DNA of 64,000 nucleotides from Luteimonas vadosa (lineage in GTDB: Bacteria > Pseudomonadota > Gammaproteobacteria > Xanthomonadales > Xanthomonadaceae): the NCBI RefSeq assembly GCF_039543545.1, contig NZ_BAABJY010000001.1, positions 62,001 to 126,000 on the forward strand, given 5' to 3'. The notes under the pieces are model-generated. The model was not told the DNA's origin. It worked only from the letters and a program-made list of their open reading frames with translations, and did no database searches. The translations under genes and the position numbers were made by a program. Shown here piece by piece: positions 21,569 through 30,259 of this stretch (position 1 is the stretch's first letter; every line of letters starts with the position of its first letter).

Positions 21569-21834
21569 TCCGCCTGGCGGCGCAGGAAGGCAGGGTGAGT
21601 CGGCGCGCTGGCGAGGCACCGCCTCGCGCGTCGGCGAACGCCCGGCCAAGGGTGGCCGGGCCGGTCACCCCGGAGCCGTCACTGCCGCGCGACGGATGGC
21701 ACGACGTCAATCGGCCTGGCGGCGCAGGGTGAGGAGGCGCGTTTGCGCGGCACTGCCGCGCGCGCCTCCGAACGCCCGGCCAGGGATGGCCGGGCCGGAC
21801 CACCCGGAGGCCACCTGTACCGCCATGGATGGCA
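21569..21834 (-). repeat. Two degenerate tandem copies of the ftsZ 3' end with its downstream hairpin
   Basis: Behind the ftsZ stop (21835) the sequence repeats with periods of 128 and 141 bases. Each unit, read on -, begins with the codons for the FtsZ tail: copy one (from about 21725 down) gives L-R-R-Q-A-D and a stop at 21707; copy two (about 21587 down) gives F-L-R-R-Q-A-E. Each is followed by a GCCATCC element and a GGCCCGGCCA...TGGCCGGGC hairpin. The copies are out of frame with ftsZ and untranslated as part of it. Confidence 0.85.
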
Positions 21835-23082
21835 TCAGTCTGCCTGACGGCGCAGGAACGCAGGAATATCCAGGTAGCTGCTGTCGTTGCCGAAATCGGC
21901 CGCTTCCGTGGTCCCCGCCGCCTCGCCGGCTTCGCTCGCGCTGGAGCGACCGCGCAAGCTGGACGCGATGCTGGGAGCCGCGGAGAAACCGTTCCCGCCG
22001 TCCTCGATCAGCATGCCGGTGGTGCCGTCGCGCTTGCCCTGGGTGTTGATGAGCTGAACGTGCGGGCGGCGCAACGTCTCCTGGCCGAAGTCGGCGGTGC
22101 GGGTGGCCTGGCGGCCGGCATTGAGGTTCAGGCCGGTGGCGACCACGGTGACGCGGACTTCGTCCTGCATGTCCGGGTCGAGCACGGTGCCGATGACGAT
22201 GGTCGCGTCCTCGCTGGAGAAGTTCTCCACCGTGCGGCCGACTTCGTCGAACTCGGCCATGGTGAAGTCCGCGCCAGCGGTGATGTTGACCAGGATGCCA
22301 TTGGCGCCGGCCAGGTTGACGTCGTCGAGCAGCGGGTTCTGGATCGCCGACTCGGCCGCAGCCTGCGCGCGGTCGTCGCCGCGGGCGGTGCCGGTGCCCA
22401 TCATCGCCAGGCCCATCTCGGACATGACGGTGCGGACGTCGGCGAAGTCGACGTTGATCAGGCCCGGGCGCACGATCAGGTCGGCGATGCCCTGCACCGC
22501 GCCCAGCAGCACGTCGTTGGCGGCGCGGAAGGCCTGGATCATCGTGGCGTTGCGGCCGAGCACGGTGATCAGCTTCTCGTTGGGGATGGTGATCAGCGAG
22601 TCGCAATGCTGCGACAGGTCCTCGATGCCCTTGAGTGCCACCTGCATCCGGCGGCGGCCCTCGAACGGGAACGGCTTGGTCACCACCGCCACGGTGAGGA
22701 TGCCCATCTCCTTGGCCAGCTGCGCGACCACCGGCGCCGCGCCGGTTCCTGTCCCGCCGCCCATGCCCGCGGTGATGAACACCATGTCCGCGCCCTGCAG
22801 GGCGTCCATGATGATCTCGCGGTCCTCGAGCGCGGCCTGGCGACCGACCTCCGGGTTCGCGCCCGCGCCCAGGCCCTTGGTGACGTTGGTGCCCAGCTGC
22901 AGCTGCAGCTTGGAACCGCAGTTCTTGATCGCCTGCGCGTCGGTGTTGGCGGTGATGAACTCCACCCCGTCCACGCTGCTGTCGACCATGTGCGCGACCG
23001 CGTTGCCGCCGCCCCCGCCCACGCCGATGACCTTGATGACCGCATTCGGGGCCATCTTTTCTACCAGTTCGAAGTGCGCCAT
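21835..23082 (-). CDS. ftsZ: Cell division GTPase FtsZ
   Basis: 415 residues from ATG 23082 (MAHFELVEKMAPN). FtsZ polymerises with GTP into the midcell Z-ring. The N-terminal glycine loop is KVIGVGGGGGNAVAHM, the tubulin signature is AGMGGGTGTGAAPVV (about 103-117), and the T7 synergy loop is NVDFADVRTVM (about 206-216). A flexible linker from about 318 leads to the C-terminal conserved peptide SYLDIPAFLRRQAD that binds FtsA and ZipA. Length is typical. It is separated from ftsA by 283 bases containing two hairpins, and its 3' end is followed by tandem copies of its own tail. Confidence 0.99.
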   Translation of the reverse strand: MAHFELVEKMAPNAVIKVIGVGGGGGNAVAHMVDSSVDGVEFITANTDAQAIKNCGSKLQLQLGTNVTKGLGAGANPEVGRQAALEDREIIMDALQGADMVFITAGMGGGTGTGAAPVVAQLAKEMGILTVAVVTKPFPFEGRRRMQVALKGIEDLSQHCDSLITIPNEKLITVLGRNATMIQAFRAANDVLLGAVQGIADLIVRPGLINVDFADVRTVMSEMGLAMMGTGTARGDDRAQAAAESAIQNPLLDDVNLAGANGILVNITAGADFTMAEFDEVGRTVENFSSEDATIVIGTVLDPDMQDEVRVTVVATGLNLNAGRQATRTADFGQETLRRPHVQLINTQGKRDGTTGMLIEDGGNGFSAAPSIASSLRGRSSASEAGEAAGTTEAADFGNDSSYLDIPAFLRRQAD

Positions 23083-23174
23083 GTCCTTAGTCCTCGCTGT
23101 AGTTATATGTTGCTGTTGTGTCGAATCGGGTGTTGCCTGGAATCTGTTTTCGTCGTCGTCGTCGCCTGCCCGAT

Positions 23175-23220
23175 GCCGGCACGTGGACGTGCCGGCGTTC
23201 CGGGCACCCTTGCCCGGAAC
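23175..23220. repeat. Two adjacent perfect hairpins in the ftsA-ftsZ gap
   Basis: GCCGGCACGT-GG-ACGTGCCGGC (10-bp stem, 23175-23196) is followed directly by GTTCCGGGCA-CCCT-TGCCCGGAAC (10-bp stem, 23197-23220). No T-run follows on either strand. They lie about 95 bases upstream of the ftsZ start on the - strand. Just beyond ftsA at about 23313-23328 is the palindromic element GCGCCATGGATGGCGC-like sequence also present downstream of ftsZ. Confidence 0.75.
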
Positions 23221-23365
23221 GGCAAGCGCCTCCGGGCCGGGCCCGGATCGCTTGCGGGAATGCGCGTGCGGGAGCACGTGCACTCAACAGGGTCGTCCCC
23301 GCAGGGGCGAGCGCCATGGATGGCGCCAGTGAATTCGTGGTTGGCAGTCCTGTCGCCCTCATCGT

Positions 23366-24601
23366 TCAAAACTCGCCGTTGAACCAGTTCTTCAACTTGT
23401 TGAGCACGCTGCCGGCGCGTCCGGTGGGGATCACCGGACGGCGCGGGTGTTCGATCTGGCTGCCCATCAGCAACAGGCCTACGCCGCTGGCGTGCACCGG
23501 ATTGCCGACCACCTCGCCGAGCCCGCTCACGTGCTGCGGGATCCCCACGCGCACCGGCATCTGCAGCATTTCCTCGGCCAGCTCGACCACGCCTTCCATC
23601 TTCGCGGCGCCGCCCGTCAGCACCATGCCGGCGCGGACGTGCTGTTCGAACCCGCTGCGGCGCAGCTCGGCCTGCACCATCTCGAAGATCTCCTCGTAGC
23701 GCGCCTGCACCGCCTGCGCCAGCGATTGGCGCGGCAGCCGGCGCGGCGGACGGTCGCCGACGCTGGGGACCTGGATCGACTCCTCGCTCGTGGCCAGCTG
23801 CGCCAACGCGCAGGCGTAGCGCACCTTGATCTGCTCGGCCTCCGGCGTCGGCGTGCGCAGCATGTGGGCGATGTCCTCGGTCACCTTGTCGCCGGCGATG
23901 GGCAGCGACGAGGTGTGGCAGATCGCGCCCTGCACGAACACCGCCAGGTCGGTGGTGCCGGCGCCGATGTCGACCAGCACCACGCCCAGTTCGCGCTCGT
24001 CGCCGGTCAGCACCGCCGTGCTCGAGGCCAGCGACGACAGGATCAGGTCGTCGATCTGCAGGCCGCAGCGCTGCACGCACTTGCTGATGTTGGCCGCCGC
24101 CGACTGCGCGCAGACCACCAGGTGCGCGTGGACCTCCAGGCGCACGCCGGTCATGCCGACCGGGTTGCGGATGCCTTCCTGGGAATCGTCGAGCACGTAT
24201 TCCCTCGGGATCGCGTGGAGGATGCGCTGGTCGGCGGGGATGGCCACGGCCTTTGCCGCCTCGAGCACGCGGTCCAGGTCCGCATAGGTCACTTCGCCGT
24301 CGCGGATCGGCACGATGCCGGGGGAATTGCGGCATTGGACGTGGTTGCCGGAGATCGAGGCGTACACCGAGCGGATCTCGCAGCCGGCCATCAGCTCGGC
24401 CTCCTCGACCGCGCGCTGGATCGACTGCACGGTGGACTCGATGTCGACCACGACGCCGCGCTTGAGCCCGCGCGATTCGTGCGAGCCGATGCCGATGACC
24501 TCGATCGGGTTGCCGGGCGCGTACTCGCCGACCAGCGCCACCACCTTCGAGGTGCCGATGTCCAGACCGACGATGAGTGTCTTGTCGCCTTTTCGATTCA
24601 T
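23366..24601 (-). CDS. ftsA: Cell division protein FtsA
   Basis: 411 residues from ATG 24601. FtsA is the actin-like membrane tether of the Z-ring. The phosphate-1 region is LIVGLDIGTSKVVALVGE (about 9-26), the 1C subdomain follows, phosphate-2 is VVLVDIGAGTTDLAVF (about 205-220), and the adenosine motif is VLTGGAAKMEGV. The C-terminal amphipathic membrane-targeting helix is LNKLKNWFNGEF. Length is slightly below E. coli FtsA (420). Its start overlaps the ftsQ stop by 4 bases (ATGA). Confidence 0.98.
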   Translation of the reverse strand: MNRKGDKTLIVGLDIGTSKVVALVGEYAPGNPIEVIGIGSHESRGLKRGVVVDIESTVQSIQRAVEEAELMAGCEIRSVYASISGNHVQCRNSPGIVPIRDGEVTYADLDRVLEAAKAVAIPADQRILHAIPREYVLDDSQEGIRNPVGMTGVRLEVHAHLVVCAQSAAANISKCVQRCGLQIDDLILSSLASSTAVLTGDERELGVVLVDIGAGTTDLAVFVQGAICHTSSLPIAGDKVTEDIAHMLRTPTPEAEQIKVRYACALAQLATSEESIQVPSVGDRPPRRLPRQSLAQAVQARYEEIFEMVQAELRRSGFEQHVRAGMVLTGGAAKMEGVVELAEEMLQMPVRVGIPQHVSGLGEVVGNPVHASGVGLLLMGSQIEHPRRPVIPTGRAGSVLNKLKNWFNGEF

Positions 24602-25431
24602 GATTCGACGCCGGGAACGAACTTGGGAAGGGGAAGTGCGGCCGTTGCATGCGACACCGGGAGCAGCCGTTGCAGGCCGACGCCCGCGCTGGACGCCACC
24701 GCCACGGCCGCCGGCGCGCCAACTGCGCCATCGCGGACGGGCGCCCAGTCGATGGCAAAGCCGTTGGTGTAGCGGAGGTCGGCGCGCTGCATCGGCTGCG
24801 CACGCTGCGCCAGCAGCTGGGGCAGCAGGCGCGCGAAGCGCGCAAGGCGCAGCCGCGCTTCCTGGCTGCCGACCACTACGTCGATGCCGCCCGAGAGCGC
24901 CAGTCGCCAGCTGCCCCGCGGGTCCAGGGTCAGCGTGCGCACCCGGCGCCCCGAGTGCGCGAACATCGCGCGCGATTCGTTGTACATGGCGACGACTTCG
25001 GCGACACGCGAGTCCGGCCCATGCAGCTGCGGCAACGCGCGCGGGACCTCGATGTCCGCCGACGGGAACAACCGGCCCTGCTCGGAAAGCAGGCGGTCCT
25101 TGCCCCAGCGCGCGAACGGGCGATGCTCGACCACGTGCACCTCGATCACGTCGGGCCAGCGCTTGCGGACCTCCGCGTGCTCCACCCAAGCCAGCCGCGA
25201 CACCGCTGCCTGCGCGTCGGCGAGCCGGACGGCGAAGAATCCGCGGCGGGCGTAGGGCAGCACGGTCTCGCGGACCCGCTGCGCGTCGACGCGCTGCAGG
25301 TCGTCGTTGATCCGCAGCGTGCGCAGCGGCCACCGGTCGGCGCCGATCCAGCCGTTGACCACGGCGACCACCGGCAGCGCGATCAGCGACACCGCCAGCG
25401 CCCAGGCGAGCACGCGCAGCACGGCGCTCAT
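24598..25431 (-). CDS. ftsQ: Cell division protein FtsQ
   Basis: 277 residues from ATG 25431. One N-terminal transmembrane span (about 4-26, LRVLAWALAVSLIALPVVAV), then a periplasmic POTRA domain (about 33-105, including RRGFFAVRLADAQ and WVEHAEVRKRWPDVIEV, shortened) and the FtsQ beta domain. FtsQ bridges FtsA/FtsZ in the cytoplasm with FtsL, FtsB and FtsW/FtsI in the envelope. Both ends overlap neighbours by 4 bases, so translation of ddlB, ftsQ and ftsA is probably coupled. The C-terminal ~30 residues are A/V-rich and less conserved. Confidence 0.96.
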   Translation of the reverse strand: MSAVLRVLAWALAVSLIALPVVAVVNGWIGADRWPLRTLRINDDLQRVDAQRVRETVLPYARRGFFAVRLADAQAAVSRLAWVEHAEVRKRWPDVIEVHVVEHRPFARWGKDRLLSEQGRLFPSADIEVPRALPQLHGPDSRVAEVVAMYNESRAMFAHSGRRVRTLTLDPRGSWRLALSGGIDVVVGSQEARLRLARFARLLPQLLAQRAQPMQRADLRYTNGFAIDWAPVRDGAVGAPAAVAVASSAGVGLQRLLPVSHATAALPLPKFVPGVES

Positions 25432-26414
25432 GCCGCGGCCCCCGGCGGCGTCGGCAACGATGTCTCCAGGATCCGCCAGCACAGTTCCTCGAAGTCGCAG
25501 CCGACCTGCGCAGCGGCCTTGGGCACCAGCGAATGGCTGGTCATCCCCGGCGCGGTATTGACCTCCATCAGGGCGAAACGGCCATCGGCATGGCGCATGG
25601 CGTCGACCCGGCCCCAGCCGTGGCAGCCGGCGGCACGGAACGCCGCCAGCGCCAGGCGCCTGAGTTCGTCTTCGTCCTCGCCCGACAGGCCCGGACAGAG
25701 GTAGCGGGTGTCGTCGGCGACGTACTTGGCGTGGTAGTCGTACCACGCGCCCGCGGGGACGATGCGGATCGACGGCAAGGCGACGTGGCCGAGGATGCCG
25801 ACGGTGTATTCGCCGCCATCGACGAGCTGTTCGACCAGCAGTTCGCCGGCGTGCTGGCCGGCGAAGGCAATGGCGGGCGACAGGCTCTCGCGGTCGGCGA
25901 CGCGGAACACGCCGACGCTCGAACCTTCCGCCGAGGGCTTGATGAACACCGGCAGGCCCATTGCCTGCACGGCCGCCTTGATCGCGTCCTCGGTCGCGAA
26001 CGGCGGCAGGCGCACGAAACGCGCGGTGGGCAAGCCTTCGGCCTGCCAGACCTGCTTGGTCCGGATCTTGTCCATGGTCAGCGCGGAACCGAGCACGCCC
26101 GGTCCGGTGAAGGGCACGCGCAGCGCGGCCAGCAGGCCCTGCAGCACGCCGTTCTCGCCCACGCCGCCGTGCAGGATGTTGAACACGCGGTCGTAGGCTG
26201 GTCGACCCGCACCCTGCGCCTGCAGTTCGCGCATCAGCGCCGGCATGCCGTCGATGGCATGCGCCGCGATGCCGCGGGCCCGCAGCGCCTCGAAGACGTT
26301 GCGCCCCGAATCCAGTGAAACCTCGCGCTCCGAACCTTCCCCGCCCATCAGCACGGCGACGCGACCGAAGGCGGCCGGGTCGTCGACGCGCAGCGGCGGC
26401 AGCACGATGCTCAT
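25428..26414 (-). CDS. ddlB: D-alanine--D-alanine ligase
   Basis: 328 residues. It joins two D-alanines for the peptidoglycan stem. ATP-grasp layout: N-terminal VAVLMGGEGSEREVSLDSG (about 19-37), the FNILHGGVGENGVLQG substrate loop (about 78-93), PVFIKPSAEGSSVGVF (ATP-binding lysine and loop) and the metal site LMEVNTAPGMTSHSL (about 281-295). The length is somewhat above E. coli DdlB because of an N-terminal extension of about 15 residues. Overlaps murC and ftsQ by 4 bases each. Confidence 0.97.
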   Translation of the reverse strand: MSIVLPPLRVDDPAAFGRVAVLMGGEGSEREVSLDSGRNVFEALRARGIAAHAIDGMPALMRELQAQGAGRPAYDRVFNILHGGVGENGVLQGLLAALRVPFTGPGVLGSALTMDKIRTKQVWQAEGLPTARFVRLPPFATEDAIKAAVQAMGLPVFIKPSAEGSSVGVFRVADRESLSPAIAFAGQHAGELLVEQLVDGGEYTVGILGHVALPSIRIVPAGAWYDYHAKYVADDTRYLCPGLSGEDEDELRRLALAAFRAAGCHGWGRVDAMRHADGRFALMEVNTAPGMTSHSLVPKAAAQVGCDFEELCWRILETSLPTPPGAAA

Positions 26415-27859
26415 GCATCCACCTCCCCGAATCCCTCGGTGGCGATGCGCTGCGCCGCCTGGCCGATGTCGCCTGCGCCCATCAGCAGCAACAGGTCGCC
26501 GGCCGACAGCACGTCGGCCAGCACGCCCCGCAGGTCGGAAGCGCCGGCCACCACCACCGGATCGATGCGCCCGCGTGCCCGGATGGCGCGCGCAAGCGCC
26601 TTGGCGTCGGCGCCGGCGATCGGCGCCTCGCCTGCCGGATAGACCTCGGTCAGCACCAGGGCATCGACTTCAGACAGCACGGCGGCGAAGTCGTCGAACA
26701 GGTCCCGCGTGCGCGAATAACGGTGCGGTTGGAACGCGACCACCAGCCGCTTGTCCGGCCAGCCCCCGCGCGCGGCCTCGAATACAGCAGCCAGTTCCCT
26801 GGGATGGTGCCCGTAGTCGTCTACCACGGTGACCATGCCGCCGGCGGGCAGCGGGGTCTGCGACAGCAGGTTGAAGCGCCGGCCGATGCCCGCGAAGCCC
26901 TCCAGCGCGCGCGCGATTTGCGCCGGTTCGACGCCCAGCTGCCAGCCCACCGCCGCGGCGGCCAGGGCGTTTTGCACGTTGTGCCGCCCGGGCAGGGCCA
27001 GCGTGACCTCGCACCGGGTGTCCTCTGGCAGGCAGAGCGTGAACCGCATGCGCCCACCGGTCTGGGTGACGTCCTCGGCGCGCACTTCCGCTTCCGGACT
27101 GAACCCGTAGGTCATCACGTGGCGAGGCACCTCGCGCGCGAGCGCCACCGCTTCGGGATCATCGATGCAGAGCACCGCGAGCCCGTAGAAGGGCAGGCGG
27201 TGCAGGAACTCGACGAACGCCGCCTGCACGCGGGCGAAGTCGCCGCCGTAGTTCTCCAGGTGGTCGGCGTCGATGTTGGTGACGATGGCGATCAGCGGGT
27301 TGAGGCGCAGGAAGCTGCCATCGCTCTCATCGGCCTCCGCCACCAGCCAGTCGCCCTGGCCCAGCCGCGCGTTGGCGCCGGCCGCGAGCAGCTGGCCGCC
27401 GATGACGAAGGTCGGGTCCAGCCCGCCCTCGCCCAGCACGCTGGCGAGCAGCGACGTGGTGGTGGTCTTGCCATGGGTCCCGGCCACCGCCACGCCCCGC
27501 CGGAATCGCATCAGTTCGGCGAGCATCTCGGCCCGCGGCACCACCGGGATGCGCTGCGCGCGCGCCTCCATCAGTTCCGGGTTGTCCGGCTTGATCGCGC
27601 TGGACACGACCACGCAATCGGTCCCCAGCACGTTGGCCGCGGCGTGGCCCTCGTGGATCCGCGCGCCCAGCTTGGCCAGGCGGCGGGTCACGGCATTGTC
27701 GGCCTTGTCGGAACCGGAGACCTGGTAGCCGAGCGTGCACAGCACCTCGGCGATGCCGCTCATCCCCGTGCCGCCGATGCCGACGAAATGCACGCGCGGA
27801 TACCGCCTGGCGAAGTCGGCCGTGGCGAGCCCGTGGGTGTCGTGCAGGCGACGGATCAT
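26411..27859 (-). CDS. murC: UDP-N-acetylmuramate--L-alanine ligase MurC
   Basis: 482 residues from ATG 27859. MurC adds the first amino acid (L-Ala) to UDP-MurNAc. The N-terminal Rossmann part has VHFVGIGGTGMSGIAEVL (about 23-40), the P-loop is VAGTHGKTTTTSLLA (about 124-138), and the C-terminal domain has VDDYGHHPREL and QPHRYSRT. Length and motifs are normal. Its start overlaps the ftsW stop by 4 bases, so the usual murG position between ftsW and murC is empty. Confidence 0.98.
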   Translation of the reverse strand: MIRRLHDTHGLATADFARRYPRVHFVGIGGTGMSGIAEVLCTLGYQVSGSDKADNAVTRRLAKLGARIHEGHAAANVLGTDCVVVSSAIKPDNPELMEARAQRIPVVPRAEMLAELMRFRRGVAVAGTHGKTTTTSLLASVLGEGGLDPTFVIGGQLLAAGANARLGQGDWLVAEADESDGSFLRLNPLIAIVTNIDADHLENYGGDFARVQAAFVEFLHRLPFYGLAVLCIDDPEAVALAREVPRHVMTYGFSPEAEVRAEDVTQTGGRMRFTLCLPEDTRCEVTLALPGRHNVQNALAAAAVGWQLGVEPAQIARALEGFAGIGRRFNLLSQTPLPAGGMVTVVDDYGHHPRELAAVFEAARGGWPDKRLVVAFQPHRYSRTRDLFDDFAAVLSEVDALVLTEVYPAGEAPIAGADAKALARAIRARGRIDPVVVAGASDLRGVLADVLSAGDLLLLMGAGDIGQAAQRIATEGFGEVDA

Positions 27860-29172
27860 GACTGCCCCCGCGCGCCGAGGGTCGGTTCCACCCGCTGGCG
27901 CAGGCGGCTGGTGCCGCGCGCCACGCCCAAGGTCACGGGCGCCGTGGGTTGCGCGGTCGGGGGGATGTCGCCGGTACCCGGTTGCGCGGCGTCCCCGCGC
28001 AGCCTGGCCACTTGCCTCTGCGCGCGATCGAGTTCGTAGGACACGCGCAGCAGCAGGCCGAGCGCGACGCAGGTCATCAGCACGCTGGAACCACCGGACG
28101 AGATCAGCGGCAGCGTCAGGCCCTTCGTCGGCAGCAGGCCCAGGTTGACGCCGATCGAGACCAGGCTCTGCAGGCTCATCCACAGCGCGATGCCGAAGGC
28201 GCAGTACCCGGCGAAGTGGCGGCGCATCTCCACGCACTGCAACCCGATCCAGAACGCGCGCCCCGCGAGCAGTGCGTAAAGCGCGATCACCAGGCAGATG
28301 CCGGCGAAGCCCAGTTCCTCGCCGATCACGGCCAGGATGAAATCCGTGTGCGCTTCCGGCAGGTAGGACAGCTTCTGCACGGATGCGCCGAGCCCGACGC
28401 CGAACCACTCGCCGCGGCCGATCGCCATCAATGCATTGGCCAACTGGTAGCCACTGTTGAACGGATCGGCGAAGGGATCCATGAACGAAGTCAGGCGCCG
28501 CATGCGGTATGGCTCGGCGATCGCCACCAGCGCCAGCGCCGGCAGCAGCAGCAGCACCGGCGCCGCCATGCGCGGCATGTGGACGCCGCCGAGCACCAGC
28601 ATGCCGGCGGTGATCGCCAGCAGCAGCGCCAGCGAGCCGAAGTCCGGCTGGAACGCCAGCAGCACCATCATGGCCACTGTCACGCCGATGGGCTTGAGCA
28701 TCGCGCCCCAGGTCGCGTTCACCTCGTCGCGGAAGCGCACCAGGTAGCTGGCCAGCCAGACGATGTACATCACCTTGACCGCCTCCACCGCCTGGAAATT
28801 CGAGATGCCCAGGTTGAGCCACCGCCTGGCGCCGTTGACGGTGTGGCCAACGCCGGGCACGAAGACCAGGAGCAACAAGGCGAAGCACGCCAGCAGCAAC
28901 AGGCGGTCGTAGCGCTCGATCGTCTTGAGCTCGGTGCGCATCGCCCATGCCGCGAGCCCGATGCCGAGCGCGAGGAACACCAGGTGGCGCACGAGGAAGT
29001 AGAACGGCCCGACGTCCAGGTCTTCGCCGATGGCGATCGAACTCGACGCGACCATGACCACGCCCAGCGACGCCAGGCAGAGGGTCGCGCCCACCAGCCA
29101 GGGATCGAAGCGGCCGGGGATGGCATCCAGCCGGGTCGCCTGTCGCATGACGCCGTCGGGGAACATGCCCAT
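27856..29172 (-). CDS. ftsW: Divisome peptidoglycan glycosyltransferase FtsW
   Basis: 438 residues with about 10 membrane spans. FtsW is the SEDS-family polymerase that makes septal glycan strands with FtsI. The signature is visible near the C-terminus: ALWMSLQSLVSIGVNLGLLP followed by TKGLTLPLISSGGSS (about 335-370), and the conserved RRWLNLG-type loop (about 120). The last ~45 residues are an unusual proline/threonine-rich cytoplasmic tail (PTAQPTAPVTLG). It begins 1 base after the mraY stop and ends in a 4-base overlap with murC. The ATG at 29172 could be replaced by the one two codons later. Confidence 0.97.
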   Translation of the reverse strand: MGMFPDGVMRQATRLDAIPGRFDPWLVGATLCLASLGVVMVASSSIAIGEDLDVGPFYFLVRHLVFLALGIGLAAWAMRTELKTIERYDRLLLLACFALLLLVFVPGVGHTVNGARRWLNLGISNFQAVEAVKVMYIVWLASYLVRFRDEVNATWGAMLKPIGVTVAMMVLLAFQPDFGSLALLLAITAGMLVLGGVHMPRMAAPVLLLLPALALVAIAEPYRMRRLTSFMDPFADPFNSGYQLANALMAIGRGEWFGVGLGASVQKLSYLPEAHTDFILAVIGEELGFAGICLVIALYALLAGRAFWIGLQCVEMRRHFAGYCAFGIALWMSLQSLVSIGVNLGLLPTKGLTLPLISSGGSSVLMTCVALGLLLRVSYELDRAQRQVARLRGDAAQPGTGDIPPTAQPTAPVTLGVARGTSRLRQRVEPTLGARGQS

Positions 29173-29173
29173 G

Positions 29174-30259
29174 TCAGCGCACCTTCAACGTCGCGAGCCC
29201 GACCAGCACCAGGATCACGGAGATGATCCAGAACCGCACGATCACGCGCGGTTCGGGCCAGCCCTTGAGCTCGAAGTGGTGGTGGATCGGCGCCATCTTG
29301 AACACGCGCCGGCCGGTGAGCTTGAAGGACGCCACCTGGATCATCACCGACAGGGTCTCGATGACGAAGATGCCGCCCATGATCACCAGCACGAGTTCCT
29401 GGCGGACGATCACCGCCACCGTGCCCAGCACGGCGCCCAGCGCCAGCGCGCCGATGTCGCCCATGAACACCATCGCCGGATAGGTGTTGAACCACAGGAA
29501 CCCCAGGCCGGCCCCCGCGATGGCGGCGCAGATGATCACCAGCTCGCCCGCCCCGGGGATCGACGGGATCTGCAGGTAGCTGGAGAACACGGCGTTGCCC
29601 GACGCGTAGGCGAACACGCCCAAGGCACAGGCGACCAGCACCGCCGGCATGATCGCCAGGCCATCGAGGCCGTCGGTCAGGTTGACCGCATTCGAGAAGC
29701 CGACGATCCAGAAGTAGGCGATCGCGACGAAGCTGATGCCCACCAGGGGCAGCGCCACCGACTTGAACAAGGGGATGTAGAACGTCGTCGCCGCAGGCAC
29801 GTCGGCGTAGGCATACAGGTAGATGCCCGCGGCGAGGCCGAAGATCGATTGCAGCAGGTACTTCCAGCGCGACTTCATGCCGTTCGGGTCGCGACGCACG
29901 ATCTTGATCCAGTCGTCGTACCAGCCGATGGCGCCGAAGGCGATCATCACCGCCATCACCACCCACACGTACTTGTTGCGCAGGTCGCCCCACAGCAGCA
30001 CCGAGGCCACGACCGTGAGCAGGATCAGGGCGCCGCCCATCGTCGGCGTACCCGCCTTGGAGAAATGCGTCTGCGGGCCGTCGGTGCGGATCGGCTGGCC
30101 ACCCTTGTACTGGGCAAGCCTGCGGATCACCGCCGGTCCCCACCACAGCGAGAACATCAGCGCGGTCAGCGCCGCCAGGATGCCGCGGAAGGTCAGGTAC
30201 CCGAACAGGGCGAACAGCCCTTCGACCTGCTGCAGCCAGCGCGTCAGCTCAAGCAACAT
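29174..30259 (-). CDS. mraY: Phospho-N-acetylmuramoyl-pentapeptide transferase MraY
   Basis: 361 residues, about 10 membrane spans. MraY makes lipid I from UDP-MurNAc-pentapeptide and undecaprenyl phosphate. Catalytic and signature segments are TPTMGGALIL, IGWYDDWIKIV (aspartate pair about 115-116), VNLTDGLDGLAI (about 190-201) and APIHHHFELKGWPE (about 322-335). Length is standard (360 in E. coli). The start lies inside the 3' end of murF (11-base overlap). Confidence 0.98.
   Translation of the reverse strand: MLLELTRWLQQVEGLFALFGYLTFRGILAALTALMFSLWWGPAVIRRLAQYKGGQPIRTDGPQTHFSKAGTPTMGGALILLTVVASVLLWGDLRNKYVWVVMAVMIAFGAIGWYDDWIKIVRRDPNGMKSRWKYLLQSIFGLAAGIYLYAYADVPAATTFYIPLFKSVALPLVGISFVAIAYFWIVGFSNAVNLTDGLDGLAIMPAVLVACALGVFAYASGNAVFSSYLQIPSIPGAGELVIICAAIAGAGLGFLWFNTYPAMVFMGDIGALALGAVLGTVAVIVRQELVLVIMGGIFVIETLSVMIQVASFKLTGRRVFKMAPIHHHFELKGWPEPRVIVRFWIISVILVLVGLATLKVR

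Noticed and set aside
23366..25333. FtsA with a ~240-residue N-terminal extension
   Set aside because: The frame is open upstream through ftsQ, but the ATG at 24601 overlaps the ftsQ stop and begins the normal FtsA sequence.
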